64,000 nt of DNA from Nitrosomonas sp. (lineage in GTDB: Bacteria > Pseudomonadota > Gammaproteobacteria > Burkholderiales > Nitrosomonadaceae): NCBI RefSeq assembly GCF_019752095.1, contig NZ_JAIEMO010000032.1:1-64000 (forward strand), in the 5' to 3' direction. Of the stretch, positions 30,119 through 39,451 are shown piece after piece. Position numbers and translations under genes: made by a program. The notes under the pieces are model-generated. The model was not told where the DNA came from. It did no database searches and saw nothing but the letters and a program-made list of their open reading frames with translations. Position 1 is the stretch's first letter; each line of letters starts with the position of its first letter.

Positions 30119-30886
30119 GTTCTTAGTCTTAGTGAATCTCTATGTATATACAGTAGAGTAAACCCAATTATTATCCGATAAGGTTGCTTTGTAGTGTCTC
30201 CGAAAAAGATAACTGCTGAATCCACGCGGTGATTTAAAAAGAAGATGACAATATTTTCCATCAAGTAGTGTCATAGCACAGATTACCAAAACCCTTAACT
30301 ACACATTATCTTCATAATTGTATAGGTGGCGGTCTCCAAGTGATGTCAAGTGATAAAGCGCATCTCCAGTTTAATCTGGAGGTTTATCCAGTTACCACAG
30401 TAAAACTTCTGAGGTTGCACACAGGTCGTATAGTTTAGGGGTGAAATACAACACGACTAAATTGATGTGACCAATACGAATTGACACGCTGATTTGCTGT
30501 GTACTCAAAATTTCTGAGAACTGCTCTCATATCTGGAAAACTTACATCTTTTGGAAACACGCACTCTCGGAATATACAATGAAAATTAAAAATACCTATT
30601 TTGTTATTTGTAGCAATAGCTTCCGTAACAAATAAAGGCGCGCAACGTATTGTATTTTATTTAACAGCTCCTCCAAAAGATCCAGTTGTTGGGATATATG
30701 TACTAGAAAAAAAGTCACAATGACCTATTGGTATATAAAAGCATTTCCACTACCCTTAATCTTCATCTTGCGAGATCAATCAACTACGAAGACGAAGAGA
30801 TTCAGGGTTTATCGATTAATTCGTAGCAAAGCTTCATTTGATGGAGTCAACAATCAATGAGCAACTAAAACTTGAAGGATTAAACA
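30119..30886. other. non-coding region between the two repeat-protein genes
   Basis: No credible gene. It has a small hairpin CTCCAG/CTGGAG at 30364-30381. The box CAGTAAAACTTCTGAGGTTG is shared with copy 1 but lies about 500 bp before the ATG, instead of about 235 bp. A leader related to copy 1 occupies the last 90 bp, so the two copies differ by an insertion or deletion in this upstream part. Confidence 0.5.
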
Positions 30887-33031
30887 ATGCTATTTAAATT
30901 AAACAAAATTCAAATCAATCTCACGCGGCGAATTACCGTGATTACCGCATTTTTCATGTCAATTGGCATCATCGGCATGAATGCGCATGCGCACACACCG
31001 CATGATATGGTATACGCATTTGCCGCATCACCTGATTATGCCAACGATAGTACGATGTTTCTAATAACCGATGGTGCATACACTGGCTGGCGTTACAATG
31101 AAATTCTGCGCTCAACTGACAAGGGGCTTAGCTGGACCGATATTCCGAATGGAATGGATCATCCCTTCGAATATAGCGTTCTTCGCGTCTCGCCGAAGTT
31201 TGCTAGCGATCAAACTGTTTTTGCGGGCCTCAAAGGCAAAGGCGGCATCTATCGATCAACAACCCGAGGTGACTTCTGGGAACCCTATAACACCGGCCTT
31301 GCTGCTTGGAACATGATTGTAAGGCAGATGGAGGTTGCTGAATCCAGCTCGGGTTATGTGCTTTTTTTCGCTGACGCCAATGGAGCCCTATTCCGCCGCG
31401 CCAACACCGATACAAATTGGGTTCAAGTACTTGATAAAACCAATAAAGTAACTATCATTGCAGTTTCACCGGACTATGCCACCGATAACACTTTGGTGAT
31501 TGCAAGCAATACGGGTTACTTGAAAAAATCCACCAACGGAGGTAATGACTGGACCGAATTAGGGAATCCGACAGGATCGATCATCTACGATATGGCCATC
31601 GCACCAGGAAACGCCACAGAAATGTTTCTGGCCACCCCGAGTTTTGGAATTTTTTATAGTAGCGACGGAGGAAGTACATTTGTTAACAAAGGGACTAATC
31701 TCCCCAATGAAGCGATTAATAATATAGCGGTTTCACCGAACTACGCGATTGATCGCACGGTATTTTGTACCAGCTTAAAACAATCGGTATTTAAATCCAC
31801 CGACAACGGTGATAATTGGACGCTATTTGATTCAAAAGCACAAATCACTAAACAAACATCATTACTCAATGAATTAACTGATTTACAAGTATCTCGGACA
31901 TACGCAACGGATAAAACCGTTTTTTTACCGGTATTTGATGGATTATTTTTATCGCAAAACGGTGGCAACACATGGAAGCAAAGACAAAAAACACGAAGGG
32001 GTATATTGACTGGGCTTGCATTATCTTCAAGTTTCAACAGTGATCAAAAGATGATTGCCACAATGTATGTCGGAAGAAGCATAGCCATTTCTACTGATGG
32101 CGGCACAGAGTGGACTACCAGTGGTTGGCCAAATCCAAAAGAACGGAAGATGAATTTTTTCGATTCACAGATCGTGAAAAATCCTAACGGAACCCAAACA
32201 GTCATTTCTGCAACCGCTGGACGTGTAGGGAACTCCACCAATTTTGGGGATAGTTGGACCGTTAAATTTGTACCTCGATTTCCTGCCATAAATCCGGGTC
32301 TCGTCACTTTCACGACTCTAGCGGCATCGCCGAACTTTGCTAACGACAAGGAGATTTATCTCGGCTCGAGATTTCATGGCGTATTGCAAACAAAAGACGC
32401 CGGAAAAACCTGGCGCTTGCAACATGGTGTTCCACTGAATCATCCTACAACAAACGTAGCCATATCGCCTAATTATGCCAATGACCGCACTGCATTTGCC
32501 GCTACCCGCAGTGGACAAGTATGGCGTACTCAAGATGGCGGAGATACGTTCCTACGCGTAGGTACTAGTTCGATTAAATCAATCGGATGGGTTGGACAAA
32601 GATATACGTGGGTTGCGATATCTCCGCAATTCGCAACCGATAATCTTGTACTTGTTGGCACAAATAATGGTATTTACCGCTCAACTGATGGCGGCACTAC
32701 CTGGACAAAAGAAATCCATACTTCAGTTGGAGCAAATGCCGTTGTTCAACAAGTGGAATTTTCGCCAAACTTTGGTGCTGATCGAGAAGCCTTTGTTAAT
32801 GTCCGCGGTAAAGGTCTATTTCGCGTGAATCTGAATGGAGGAGGAGCAGTAACCGCCTCTCTGAACACAACTTCATCACTGCTTGAAAATGAAAATGTTC
32901 AATTTACTGAGTTCCAGATATCGCCCACTTACGCAGCGGATTCTACAATTCTAGGTGCAGCAAGAGAAAGTATCTATAAATCAACGGACAGTGGTTTAAC
33001 TTGGGTAGCAGCAGGATTCCCAGATAATTAA
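30385..33031 (+). repeat. tandem duplication, copy 2 (leader plus repeat-protein gene)
   Basis: Second member of the direct duplication described for 27680-30062; same strand, same order of leader box, AGGGTTTATC element and gene. The two genes differ by many synonymous changes, so the duplication is not recent. Confidence 0.8.
30887..33031 (+). CDS. secreted Asp-box (BNR/Ycf48-like) repeat protein, copy 2
   Basis: 714-residue paralog of the upstream gene, with the same signal peptide type (MNAHA then HTPHDMV), the same series of SP.YA.D.T strands and Asp-boxes, and the same ending (AAGFPDN versus VAGFPDN). Differences cluster in loops: KTRRGIL versus RMGLM near residue 375, and ATAGRVGNS versus ATNSYVGSS near 450. 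Charge is more variable than the core strands. AAGGA precedes the ATG. Like copy 1 it shows no sorting tag or catalytic signature. Its own promoter and terminator suggest independent expression. The function is unknown; an assembly, adhesion or metal-related role would be speculation. Confidence 0.85.
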   Translation: MLFKLNKIQINLTRRITVITAFFMSIGIIGMNAHAHTPHDMVYAFAASPDYANDSTMFLITDGAYTGWRYNEILRSTDKGLSWTDIPNGMDHPFEYSVLRVSPKFASDQTVFAGLKGKGGIYRSTTRGDFWEPYNTGLAAWNMIVRQMEVAESSSGYVLFFADANGALFRRANTDTNWVQVLDKTNKVTIIAVSPDYATDNTLVIASNTGYLKKSTNGGNDWTELGNPTGSIIYDMAIAPGNATEMFLATPSFGIFYSSDGGSTFVNKGTNLPNEAINNIAVSPNYAIDRTVFCTSLKQSVFKSTDNGDNWTLFDSKAQITKQTSLLNELTDLQVSRTYATDKTVFLPVFDGLFLSQNGGNTWKQRQKTRRGILTGLALSSSFNSDQKMIATMYVGRSIAISTDGGTEWTTSGWPNPKERKMNFFDSQIVKNPNGTQTVISATAGRVGNSTNFGDSWTVKFVPRFPAINPGLVTFTTLAASPNFANDKEIYLGSRFHGVLQTKDAGKTWRLQHGVPLNHPTTNVAISPNYANDRTAFAATRSGQVWRTQDGGDTFLRVGTSSIKSIGWVGQRYTWVAISPQFATDNLVLVGTNNGIYRSTDGGTTWTKEIHTSVGANAVVQQVEFSPNFGADREAFVNVRGKGLFRVNLNGGGAVTASLNTTSSLLENENVQFTEFQISPTYAADSTILGAARESIYKSTDSGLTWVAAGFPDN

Positions 33032-33052
33032 GAAGTTGATGATAATAAGAAA

Positions 33053-33086
33053 ATAATCCCTCCTAGTCTAGACTGGGAAGGATTAT
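33053..33086 (+). terminator. hairpin after repeat-protein copy 2
   Basis: Inverted repeat ATAATCC.TCC/GG.AGGATTAT, 22 bp after the stop codon, with a palindromic AGTCTAGACT in the apical part. The apical AGTCTAG is shared with the hairpin after copy 1. It is not followed by a T run. Confidence 0.5.
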
Positions 33087-33137
33087 CAGTAACTGAATTC
33101 CTGCTGAAACAACACCTGTACAACAAGCTTTCTTTGT

Positions 33138-35342
33138 CTAACCTGCCATCAACTTTGCATATTCAAGCAATAACCATTTCATTCCAACGTGATCAAAATT
33201 CACCTGCACCCTCGCATCGCTGCCACAACCTTCACAATTAACAATAACACCAGCACCGAATTTGGCATGCATCACGTTTTGTCCGATTCTCCATCCGCTG
33301 CTAGTGGATCTTGATTGGATATTTGGCGAAGCTCTTAATACGTTTGTAGCAGTTTGGTTGATCGAATTTGAATAATAGGACGCATTCAGATTCCTCGGTG
33401 TTGATTGCAGCCACTTAAGGCAACTTTGCGGAATTTCATCGAGAAAACGTGATGCAATGTTATATCGAGTTTGACCATGTAACATTCGGCTTTGCGCAAA
33501 ACTAAGATATAGTCGGCGACGGGAGCGTGTCATGGCGACATACATCAAGCGCCTTTCCTCCGCGATGCCATTACTTTCATTCAAACTGTTTTCATGCGGG
33601 AAAAGTCCCTCCTCCAATCCACTCAAAAACACAGTGTGAAATTCCAGTCCTTTGGCGGCATGAACAGTCATCAATTGCAACGCGTCTTGGCCGCTGCCGG
33701 CCTGATGCTCACCTGCTTCCAGCGAAGCATGCGCCAGAAATTCGGCCAGACTGTCATTTTCAGCTTCATGCACAAAACTGGTTGCTGCGTTGATTAATTC
33801 ATTCAAATTCTCACGCCTTTCCGCACTCTCACGTTCTTTGGCATAATGCGGCAATAACTCGCTGTGAGTCAGCACGTGCTCCACAATCTGAGGTAACAGC
33901 AACTCGCTGCAGCTTTGACGCATCGTCATAATTAAAAATACAAATTTGGCAATGCCTTTTAAGGATTTCTGCGGTTCTTGCAGCAATGCCGCTTCACCAC
34001 CACATTTTTGCAACGCTGCCACCCACAGGCTACTGCCCCGAGCTTTGGCATCATCTTGCAATTGCTCCAGGCTACGGGCACCTATGCCGCGCGCCGGAAA
34101 GTTAATGACGCGTAATAAAGCGCCATCATCATCAGGATTAGCAATTAAGCGTAAATAGGCTAATGCATGCTTGATTTCCTGACGATCAAAGAACCGCATG
34201 CCACCATAGACACGATACGGTATTGCGGCATTAAACAAGCTGTGTTCAAGCACCCGGGATTGCGCATTGGATCGGTACAGTAACGCCATTTCTGATAAAC
34301 CGATGCCCTCCGCATGCAAGGTTCTGACTTCCTCAACAATAAATGCAGCCTCATCAAAATCATTTGATGCGTTGTAGACGCGCAATGGTTCGCCTCTTCC
34401 TTCCGCAGTCCAAAGACTTTTTCCCAAACGTTCACTATTATTTTCAATCAATGCATTAGCTGCATCCAAGATATTGCCATGGGAGCGATAATTTTGCTCC
34501 AACTTAATAACTTTGGTGATACCAAAATCATGTTCAAAATCTTTCATGTTGCCGCTATATGCACCGCGGAATGCATAAATGCTTTGGTCATCGTCACCAA
34601 CCACGAAGACCGCCGCCGCAGCATTCATCGCTCCTGTACCAGCCAACAATTTGAGCCATTTATATTGCAATGGATTAGTATCCTGAAATTCATCCACCAA
34701 AATATGATTGAAACGCTCTCGGTAATGCTGGCATAAGATTTCATTGCGGCTCAGCAATTCATAACTGCGTAGCAGCAATTCGGCAAAATCCACAGCACCC
34801 TCTTTATGACATTGCTGCTCATATGCTTGATAAAATTCGAACATGTGGCGCGAGAAAACATCATCGGTCGTGACATAGGCAGCGCGCAATCCAGATTCTT
34901 TGGCATTATTGATAAACCACTGCACTTGGCGCGGCGGGAATTTCTTATCATCAGCGGACAAGCCTTTTAGAATGCGCTTAATTGAAGCTAATTGATCCGC
35001 AGAATCCAGAATCTGAAATGCCTGAGGCAAACCCGCATCTTGATAATGAGTGCGCAACATGCGGTGACACAGTCCGTGAAATGTCCCGATCCACATTCCG
35101 CGCGGATTAATCGGCAGCATGGCAGTAATCCGCGTCAGCATTTCCTTGGCGGCTTTATTGGTAAACGTTACAGCCAGAATGCCATGTGGATTTACTTGCC
35201 CTGATTGGATCAAATATGCAATGCGCGTTGTCAATACGCGTGTCTTGCCGCTACCGGCGCCAGCCAGAACCAATACAGACTGGTGTGGCAGCGTAATCGC
35301 CTCCAGTTGCTGCGGATTCAGGTCGGATAATAGAGAAGTCAT
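33138..35342 (-). CDS. uvrD: DNA helicase II (UvrD)
   Basis: Superfamily 1A 3'-5' helicase of nucleotide excision and mismatch repair. Seen in order: Q-motif LNPQQLEAI, Walker A LAGAGSGKTRVL (about residue 28), VTFTNKAAKEM, DEFQDTNPLQY, VGDDDQSIYAFRGA, LEQNYRSHGNIL, MTVHAAKGLEF, EERRLMYVAMTRSRRRLYLS. The C-terminal tail ends in the RNA-polymerase-binding Tudor-like region (GQNVMHAKFGAGVIV...VQVNF). Length 734 aa is typical. It is a separate gene from the AddA helicase and shares only the core motifs. The weak start context gives slight uncertainty in the first residues. Confidence 0.95.
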   Translation of the reverse strand: MTSLLSDLNPQQLEAITLPHQSVLVLAGAGSGKTRVLTTRIAYLIQSGQVNPHGILAVTFTNKAAKEMLTRITAMLPINPRGMWIGTFHGLCHRMLRTHYQDAGLPQAFQILDSADQLASIKRILKGLSADDKKFPPRQVQWFINNAKESGLRAAYVTTDDVFSRHMFEFYQAYEQQCHKEGAVDFAELLLRSYELLSRNEILCQHYRERFNHILVDEFQDTNPLQYKWLKLLAGTGAMNAAAAVFVVGDDDQSIYAFRGAYSGNMKDFEHDFGITKVIKLEQNYRSHGNILDAANALIENNSERLGKSLWTAEGRGEPLRVYNASNDFDEAAFIVEEVRTLHAEGIGLSEMALLYRSNAQSRVLEHSLFNAAIPYRVYGGMRFFDRQEIKHALAYLRLIANPDDDGALLRVINFPARGIGARSLEQLQDDAKARGSSLWVAALQKCGGEAALLQEPQKSLKGIAKFVFLIMTMRQSCSELLLPQIVEHVLTHSELLPHYAKERESAERRENLNELINAATSFVHEAENDSLAEFLAHASLEAGEHQAGSGQDALQLMTVHAAKGLEFHTVFLSGLEEGLFPHENSLNESNGIAEERRLMYVAMTRSRRRLYLSFAQSRMLHGQTRYNIASRFLDEIPQSCLKWLQSTPRNLNASYYSNSINQTATNVLRASPNIQSRSTSSGWRIGQNVMHAKFGAGVIVNCEGCGSDARVQVNFDHVGMKWLLLEYAKLMAG

Positions 35343-35489
35343 GAACCAATAAAGTCTAGTATAACCTGAGCATATTTGAAGCCAACTGTATGAATTGAAT
35401 TTCTGACACTTTGATTAATCCAGAATCCGATAAATGAGTATCCACATATTATCGCGACTCATGAATTAATCGAAGTTGATCAAATATTG

Positions 35490-36359
35490 TTAGCCTCTAC
35501 TTTTAGCGACAATATTCAGAATTACTGGTGTCAGTATGAGTTCAATCGCCATACCCATTTTCCCGCCCGGAACAACAATGGTATTCGGACGCGACATGAA
35601 CGAGTCATGAATCATTCTCAACAAGAAAGGAAAATCCGCCATTCCTGGATTTCTAAAACGAATTACAACAAGACTCTCATCCAGCGTTGGAATTTCACGT
35701 GCAATAAATGGATTGGACGTATCGACCGTAGGCACACGTTGGAAGTTGATATGTGTACGAGAAAACTGCGGTGTGATGTAATGCACGTAATCATGCATAC
35801 GGCGCAGAATGGTGTGAGTTACCGCTTCCGTTGAATAACCTCGCGCATTGGTATCGCGAAATATTTTCTGAATCCATTCCAGATTAACAATCGGAACCAC
35901 GCCAACTAGCAAATCCACGTACTTGGCAACATCGGCCGTATCACTCTTAGCGCCACCGTGCAATCCCTCATAAAACAATAAGTCAGAGCCCGCCGGAATC
36001 GGTGACCATGGAGTAAACGTACCAGCTTCTTGCTGCCACGGCCTGGCTTCTTCATCGTTATGTAAATATAGGCGTGTCTGGCCGCTGCCGTTACTGCTAT
36101 ACTCCTTAAATAACGCTTCCAATTTCTCAAACTCATTGGCTTCCGGGCCAAAATGACTGATCGGACGCCCATTATTTTTTTCTGATTCAGCCACAGCTTG
36201 CTTCATCGCCTCACGATCATAGCGATGAAAGCTATCCCCTTCTACAATAACCGCTTTTAGTTTCTCGCGACGGAAAATATGTTCAAAACTGGATTTTACC
36301 GTTGAGGTGCCTGCACCTGACGATCCGGTAACGGCGATAACCGGGTGTTTTTGCGACAT
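35490..36359 (-). CDS. cbbP: phosphoribulokinase
   Basis: Calvin-cycle enzyme that phosphorylates ribulose 5-phosphate to ribulose 1,5-bisphosphate with ATP. P-loop GSSGAGTST (about residues 12-20), VEGDSFHRYDREAM with the substrate-binding acidic and Arg residues, FYEGLHGG, and RRMHDYVHYI...FSRTHINFQRVP typical of the proteobacterial class I octameric enzyme. Length 289 aa matches CbbP. AGGAGA precedes the ATG. RuBisCO and other cbb genes are not adjacent, but this enzyme is a strong indicator of an autotrophic host. Confidence 0.97.
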   Translation of the reverse strand: MSQKHPVIAVTGSSGAGTSTVKSSFEHIFRREKLKAVIVEGDSFHRYDREAMKQAVAESEKNNGRPISHFGPEANEFEKLEALFKEYSSNGSGQTRLYLHNDEEARPWQQEAGTFTPWSPIPAGSDLLFYEGLHGGAKSDTADVAKYVDLLVGVVPIVNLEWIQKIFRDTNARGYSTEAVTHTILRRMHDYVHYITPQFSRTHINFQRVPTVDTSNPFIAREIPTLDESLVVIRFRNPGMADFPFLLRMIHDSFMSRPNTIVVPGGKMGMAIELILTPVILNIVAKSRG

Positions 36360-36902
36360 GCGAATTTTCTCCTAAAAAATATATTCATCGTACCAAGCAA
36401 GGTACAGGGTAATTCTATTTTGTGTATGATACTTCTTTCTCATCTGATTTGGCAGCGAGGATTCATTTTTCGATGCTATTAGTTCAAAGTAGCCGCATTA
36501 AACTGCTAGCATTTTTATCAAGCTAGGTTAATTGCATTAATAACAAGTATATTGTATACCAAGAGTACACTTTGATCGTCGTCTGCAGCCACTTATGTTA
36601 CAAGGATATGAAAATATAGCGGCTATTGATTAAAAATTTATTCCACTTATTATACGAATCCGGCGTCAATGATTTTGCATCGACTGAAACTTTTATATTA
36701 TATCTGACATGAAGAAACCACGACTTCAATGAACAGGATTATCAAACGAATGATAACTCAGTATCATTTTGAGCTAGAATATATAATCAGGCAGGATCAT
36801 TGAATCGTTTTTCATCAAAAATCTTGTGCAAGACAACTGAAATTTAATTTTTTACAGCAAGATACATAAACAAACATTAAGATAAGAACATAGGAGTCAA
36901 CT
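36360..36902. other. divergent non-coding region, cbbP / membrane protein
   Basis: 543 bp of AT-rich sequence with no credible gene. It should contain the cbbP promoter (and any CbbR site) on the minus strand and the promoter for the plus-strand pair at 36.9 kb. No motif was clear enough to place. Confidence 0.35.
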
Positions 36903-37430
36903 GTGCATTCGATTGTACCTATTACCATGGCACTTGGTGTCATTCTGTTTTCTGTAGGAATAATTGCTCAAACCTGGCTTGGTTTTCAACGAATTGATCG
37001 TATAAAACTTCTCGGAAAAGAATATCAGCGCTGGCGCTTTGTATTAGCTTCCGTGAGTTCCGGTGTAGCATTGATTATGCTATCAGTAATGTTACCTAAA
37101 TACATAGCCTACGAACCGATACAAGAACAAAAATCAATGCAGCCTGCATTATTATCTGGCAACCTAAAATTTGAATTGGAGTCCATTTTATTTAGTCTTA
37201 ACCTTAATGAAGATACCATACTAAAAGCCATTAATCGCTTCCAAACGGAATATCAAGAAGCGTCGCAGCGAAATGACAAAAGCACGATGGATCTCCTGGT
37301 TCTGGAAATAGCTTATAGGATCAGGATTGAACTACAAAAACGCGATTATACGGCGCAACAAATCGAACGTGAAATTGAGAAAATCACAAATGTTCTGAAA
37401 CAACCAATCAAAGTGGAAAACCGCAAATAG
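36903..37430 (+). CDS. two-span membrane protein with helical tail, unknown
   Basis: 175 residues, GTG start with AGGAG 6 bp upstream. Two hydrophobic helices (about residues 4-24 and 46-64) flank a short basic loop (RIDRIKLLGKEYQRWR). The rest is a charged, helix-prone region (LNEDTILKAINRFQTEYQEA, then LQKRDYTAQQIEREIEKI) likely to form a coiled coil on one side of the membrane. No family is recognised. It lies 64 bp upstream of a TIGR04073 exosortase-associated gene on the same strand, which suggests a joint role at the envelope; that is inference. Confidence 0.65.
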   Translation: MHSIVPITMALGVILFSVGIIAQTWLGFQRIDRIKLLGKEYQRWRFVLASVSSGVALIMLSVMLPKYIAYEPIQEQKSMQPALLSGNLKFELESILFSLNLNEDTILKAINRFQTEYQEASQRNDKSTMDLLVLEIAYRIRIELQKRDYTAQQIEREIEKITNVLKQPIKVENRK

Positions 37431-37494
37431 AAAACCTTTATTTCTGTACAATAAATATTACATACTCAAATCACTTTCTTAAGGAATCATTATC

Positions 37495-37857
37495 ATGAAA
37501 AAAGTAATTCAAATGCTGATAATTATATTTGCGATTTCACTGGCTGCAACTAATTCTGCGCTTGCTCATCAGTACCCTGATAAAGTAGTTGAAAAACTAG
37601 GCAATGGTCTTGCGAATGCTGTAACTGGCGTAGCCGAGATACCTAAGACTATTAGTATAGTTGGCAATAAAGATGGCGTCATCCACGGTATGACAATTGG
37701 ATTTATTACGGGTATCGCCAATGCAGTTGGTCGATCACTAAGTGGTGCGTTCGATATTGCAACATTCCTGATCCCTACGACATCTTTTGTTAAGCCAGCG
37801 TATATTTGGGAGGATTTTAGCCGGGAAACGACTTTCGTTGAAGCAAAAATGCGCTAA
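37495..37857 (+). CDS. exosortase system-associated protein, TIGR04073 family
   Basis: 120-residue exported protein with a signal peptide (hydrophobic stretch then ALAHQYPDKV). Family traits: VEKLGNGLANAVTGVAEIPK, a glycine-rich hydrophobic middle (GMTIGFITGIANAVGRSL), and a conserved end SFVKPAYIWEDF. TIGR04073 members occur in genomes with exosortase/PEP-CTERM systems, but their function is not known. AAGGA precedes the ATG. It shares a transcript with the upstream membrane protein and ends at a strong hairpin. This ties in with the PEP-CTERM protein at 52.7 kb and EpsL at 8.2 kb. Confidence 0.8.
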   Translation: MKKVIQMLIIIFAISLAATNSALAHQYPDKVVEKLGNGLANAVTGVAEIPKTISIVGNKDGVIHGMTIGFITGIANAVGRSLSGAFDIATFLIPTTSFVKPAYIWEDFSRETTFVEAKMR

Positions 37858-37871
37858 TCTAACTTTGTTCA

Positions 37872-37911
37872 TCTATCATGGCTAATCAAAGTGGTAACAA
37901 GCCATGATAGA
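37872..37911 (+). terminator. 12-bp inverted repeat after TIGR04073 gene
   Basis: Perfect stem TCTATCATGGCT/AGCCATGATAGA with a 16-nt loop, 14 bp after the stop. It lacks a T run, so it is a transcript-end or stabilising hairpin rather than a textbook terminator. Confidence 0.6.
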
Positions 37912-38157
37912 ACACTAGGCACTTAGTCGCCGACTCAGATTTATTACCATCAAATTAAGAATTTGTTAATAATCATTGGTATTGAATTCTTCATAAAAAC
38001 ATAAAAGCTGCAATTAAGCATACGGATTGATCTACATTGAGCTACCAATGATTCGGAAAAATAGTGACTCGACTTATGATCTGTTGTAGATGTGCTTCCC
38101 AGGGTATAGTAAAATTTATTTTTTGTTCAGTAACAAGTATGCGCGCAGCGCAGAAAT

Positions 38158-38607
38158 TCAGATCGATTCTCCAATAGTTGCTGGTGGTGAATCTGCAACA
38201 AGACATTCACTAAACTCATAACTACCCGCCCCTTCAGCTAATCCATCACTTTCAACTAGAACAAAGCTTACACAATCTTTCTTTTTGAAAAAATACTGGT
38301 ACTTATCCGGGCGTCCCTCTTGTGGCAAAGCAACTTCATAAAAAAAGCTTCCCTTCACCCACCATTTACCTGATTCAGTAAAATTCTTTGCCGTGTCATC
38401 TAACTCGGTAAAACTGAAATCAATCGTATATGTACCATCAGCATTTCGTATTTGTGTCCATTTTTTTACAGTTCCACTTTCTTCCACATACTCACCTTCC
38501 CATACTCCAATCAGCTTGACATCGATAAATGAACGTTGATTTACAGTCGTGATGGCGTTACAGCCAAGCAAACTTATCGTTAGAAGCATTAAAAAAAATC
38601 GTTTCAT
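38158..38607 (-). CDS. predicted lipoprotein, unknown
   Basis: 149 residues with a type II signal peptide MKRFFLMLLTISLLGC; the lipobox LLGC places the lipidated cysteine at residue 16. The mature part is beta-rich (VWEGEYVEESGTVKKWTQIR, TYTIDFSFTELD, GKWWVKGSFFYEV) and resembles small calycin-like or 'DUF'-type sensing lipoproteins, but no family is recognised with confidence. It stands alone between the TIGR04073 unit and the YgfX-like gene. Confidence 0.65.
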   Translation of the reverse strand: MKRFFLMLLTISLLGCNAITTVNQRSFIDVKLIGVWEGEYVEESGTVKKWTQIRNADGTYTIDFSFTELDDTAKNFTESGKWWVKGSFFYEVALPQEGRPDKYQYFFKKKDCVSFVLVESDGLAEGAGSYEFSECLVADSPPATIGESI

Positions 38608-38898
38608 TACTACGTATATTTTGAATTAAAAAGCTATTTACCCTATCGCCATGACATTAATAACTAGCAAGTCCGAATACTAATCTACCAAGTCTAGAAG
38701 GCTCTTTGTTGTCTTTAGTGTAGGATATCAAAAATGATTTTTAATAGTACAAATAAATATTAGTGAAACATCAGCAATCTTATGTATTGAACATAACAAA
38801 ATGCAGAACATAATAGCTTTGAGTGTTGTTCATTGATAAAAGGCTGCGCTATTAATTGTGCTTCGCTTGGGGAATGCAATTACATTTAGATCGTCATC

Positions 38899-39333
38899 TT
38901 ATCTATCGCTTTGCCATTTCCAGCAAAGCCAAACTCTTAATTGTCTATGCATATCAACATCAATACCATCGGGTAATATCACAATACTGCAAGGAAAAAA
39001 CTCACCTTCGGATTGAAGGTTTAACACCACTAAATAAGGCGCAACAAAAGTACTCCCTAGTACATCACAAGCAATCGTTTTACCGGATCGAGTGGTCACT
39101 GTACATCGCATCTTTTCCGATAGCGAAAAAGAAATCACAGCTTTATTGGCACAGAGCAAAGCATCACAGCACAAATAATAAGCTAGACTAATCACCAGCA
39201 GGATAACAATTAACATTTTGACTCCCAAGGGAAGTAGCAGTGGCCACAATAAAATAGCTGTTGCAATATGAGCTAAAGTCAACATCGCGGCAAGCCAAAA
39301 TGAGGGTTTACGGTGAATAGATAAAACCGCCAT
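38899..39333 (-). CDS. YgfX-like membrane protein
   Basis: 144 residues with two adjacent membrane helices (about 13-32 and 36-54), then a cytoplasmic region with CTVTTRSGKTIACDVLGSTF and VILPDGIDVDMHRQLRVWL. The final 'HRQLRVWL' and overall layout match the YgfX (CptA-like) family, which in enterobacteria sits by sdhE and is linked to flavinylation of succinate dehydrogenase. Here it is divergent from ygfZ, as in enterobacteria, but no sdhE is next to it. It is unusually cysteine-rich (CC, C, C, C, C). Function inferred from family and context. Confidence 0.7.
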   Translation of the reverse strand: MAVLSIHRKPSFWLAAMLTLAHIATAILLWPLLLPLGVKMLIVILLVISLAYYLCCDALLCANKAVISFSLSEKMRCTVTTRSGKTIACDVLGSTFVAPYLVVLNLQSEGEFFPCSIVILPDGIDVDMHRQLRVWLCWKWQSDR

Positions 39334-39451
39334 AATAAATTACGTAACCCTCAACTATTAATGAGTAATAACAACTCCATTCGCTGCTTATTCAATCAAC
39401 CCGGACACAATACCGTATAATCAAGTCCATATTTATTTTCGAACTATTGGT

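Noticed and set aside
38856-39191. 111-codon open frame on the plus strand
   Set aside because: It lies antisense to the YgfX-like gene, which has a clear protein pattern; the plus frame has no recognisable composition or ribosome binding site.
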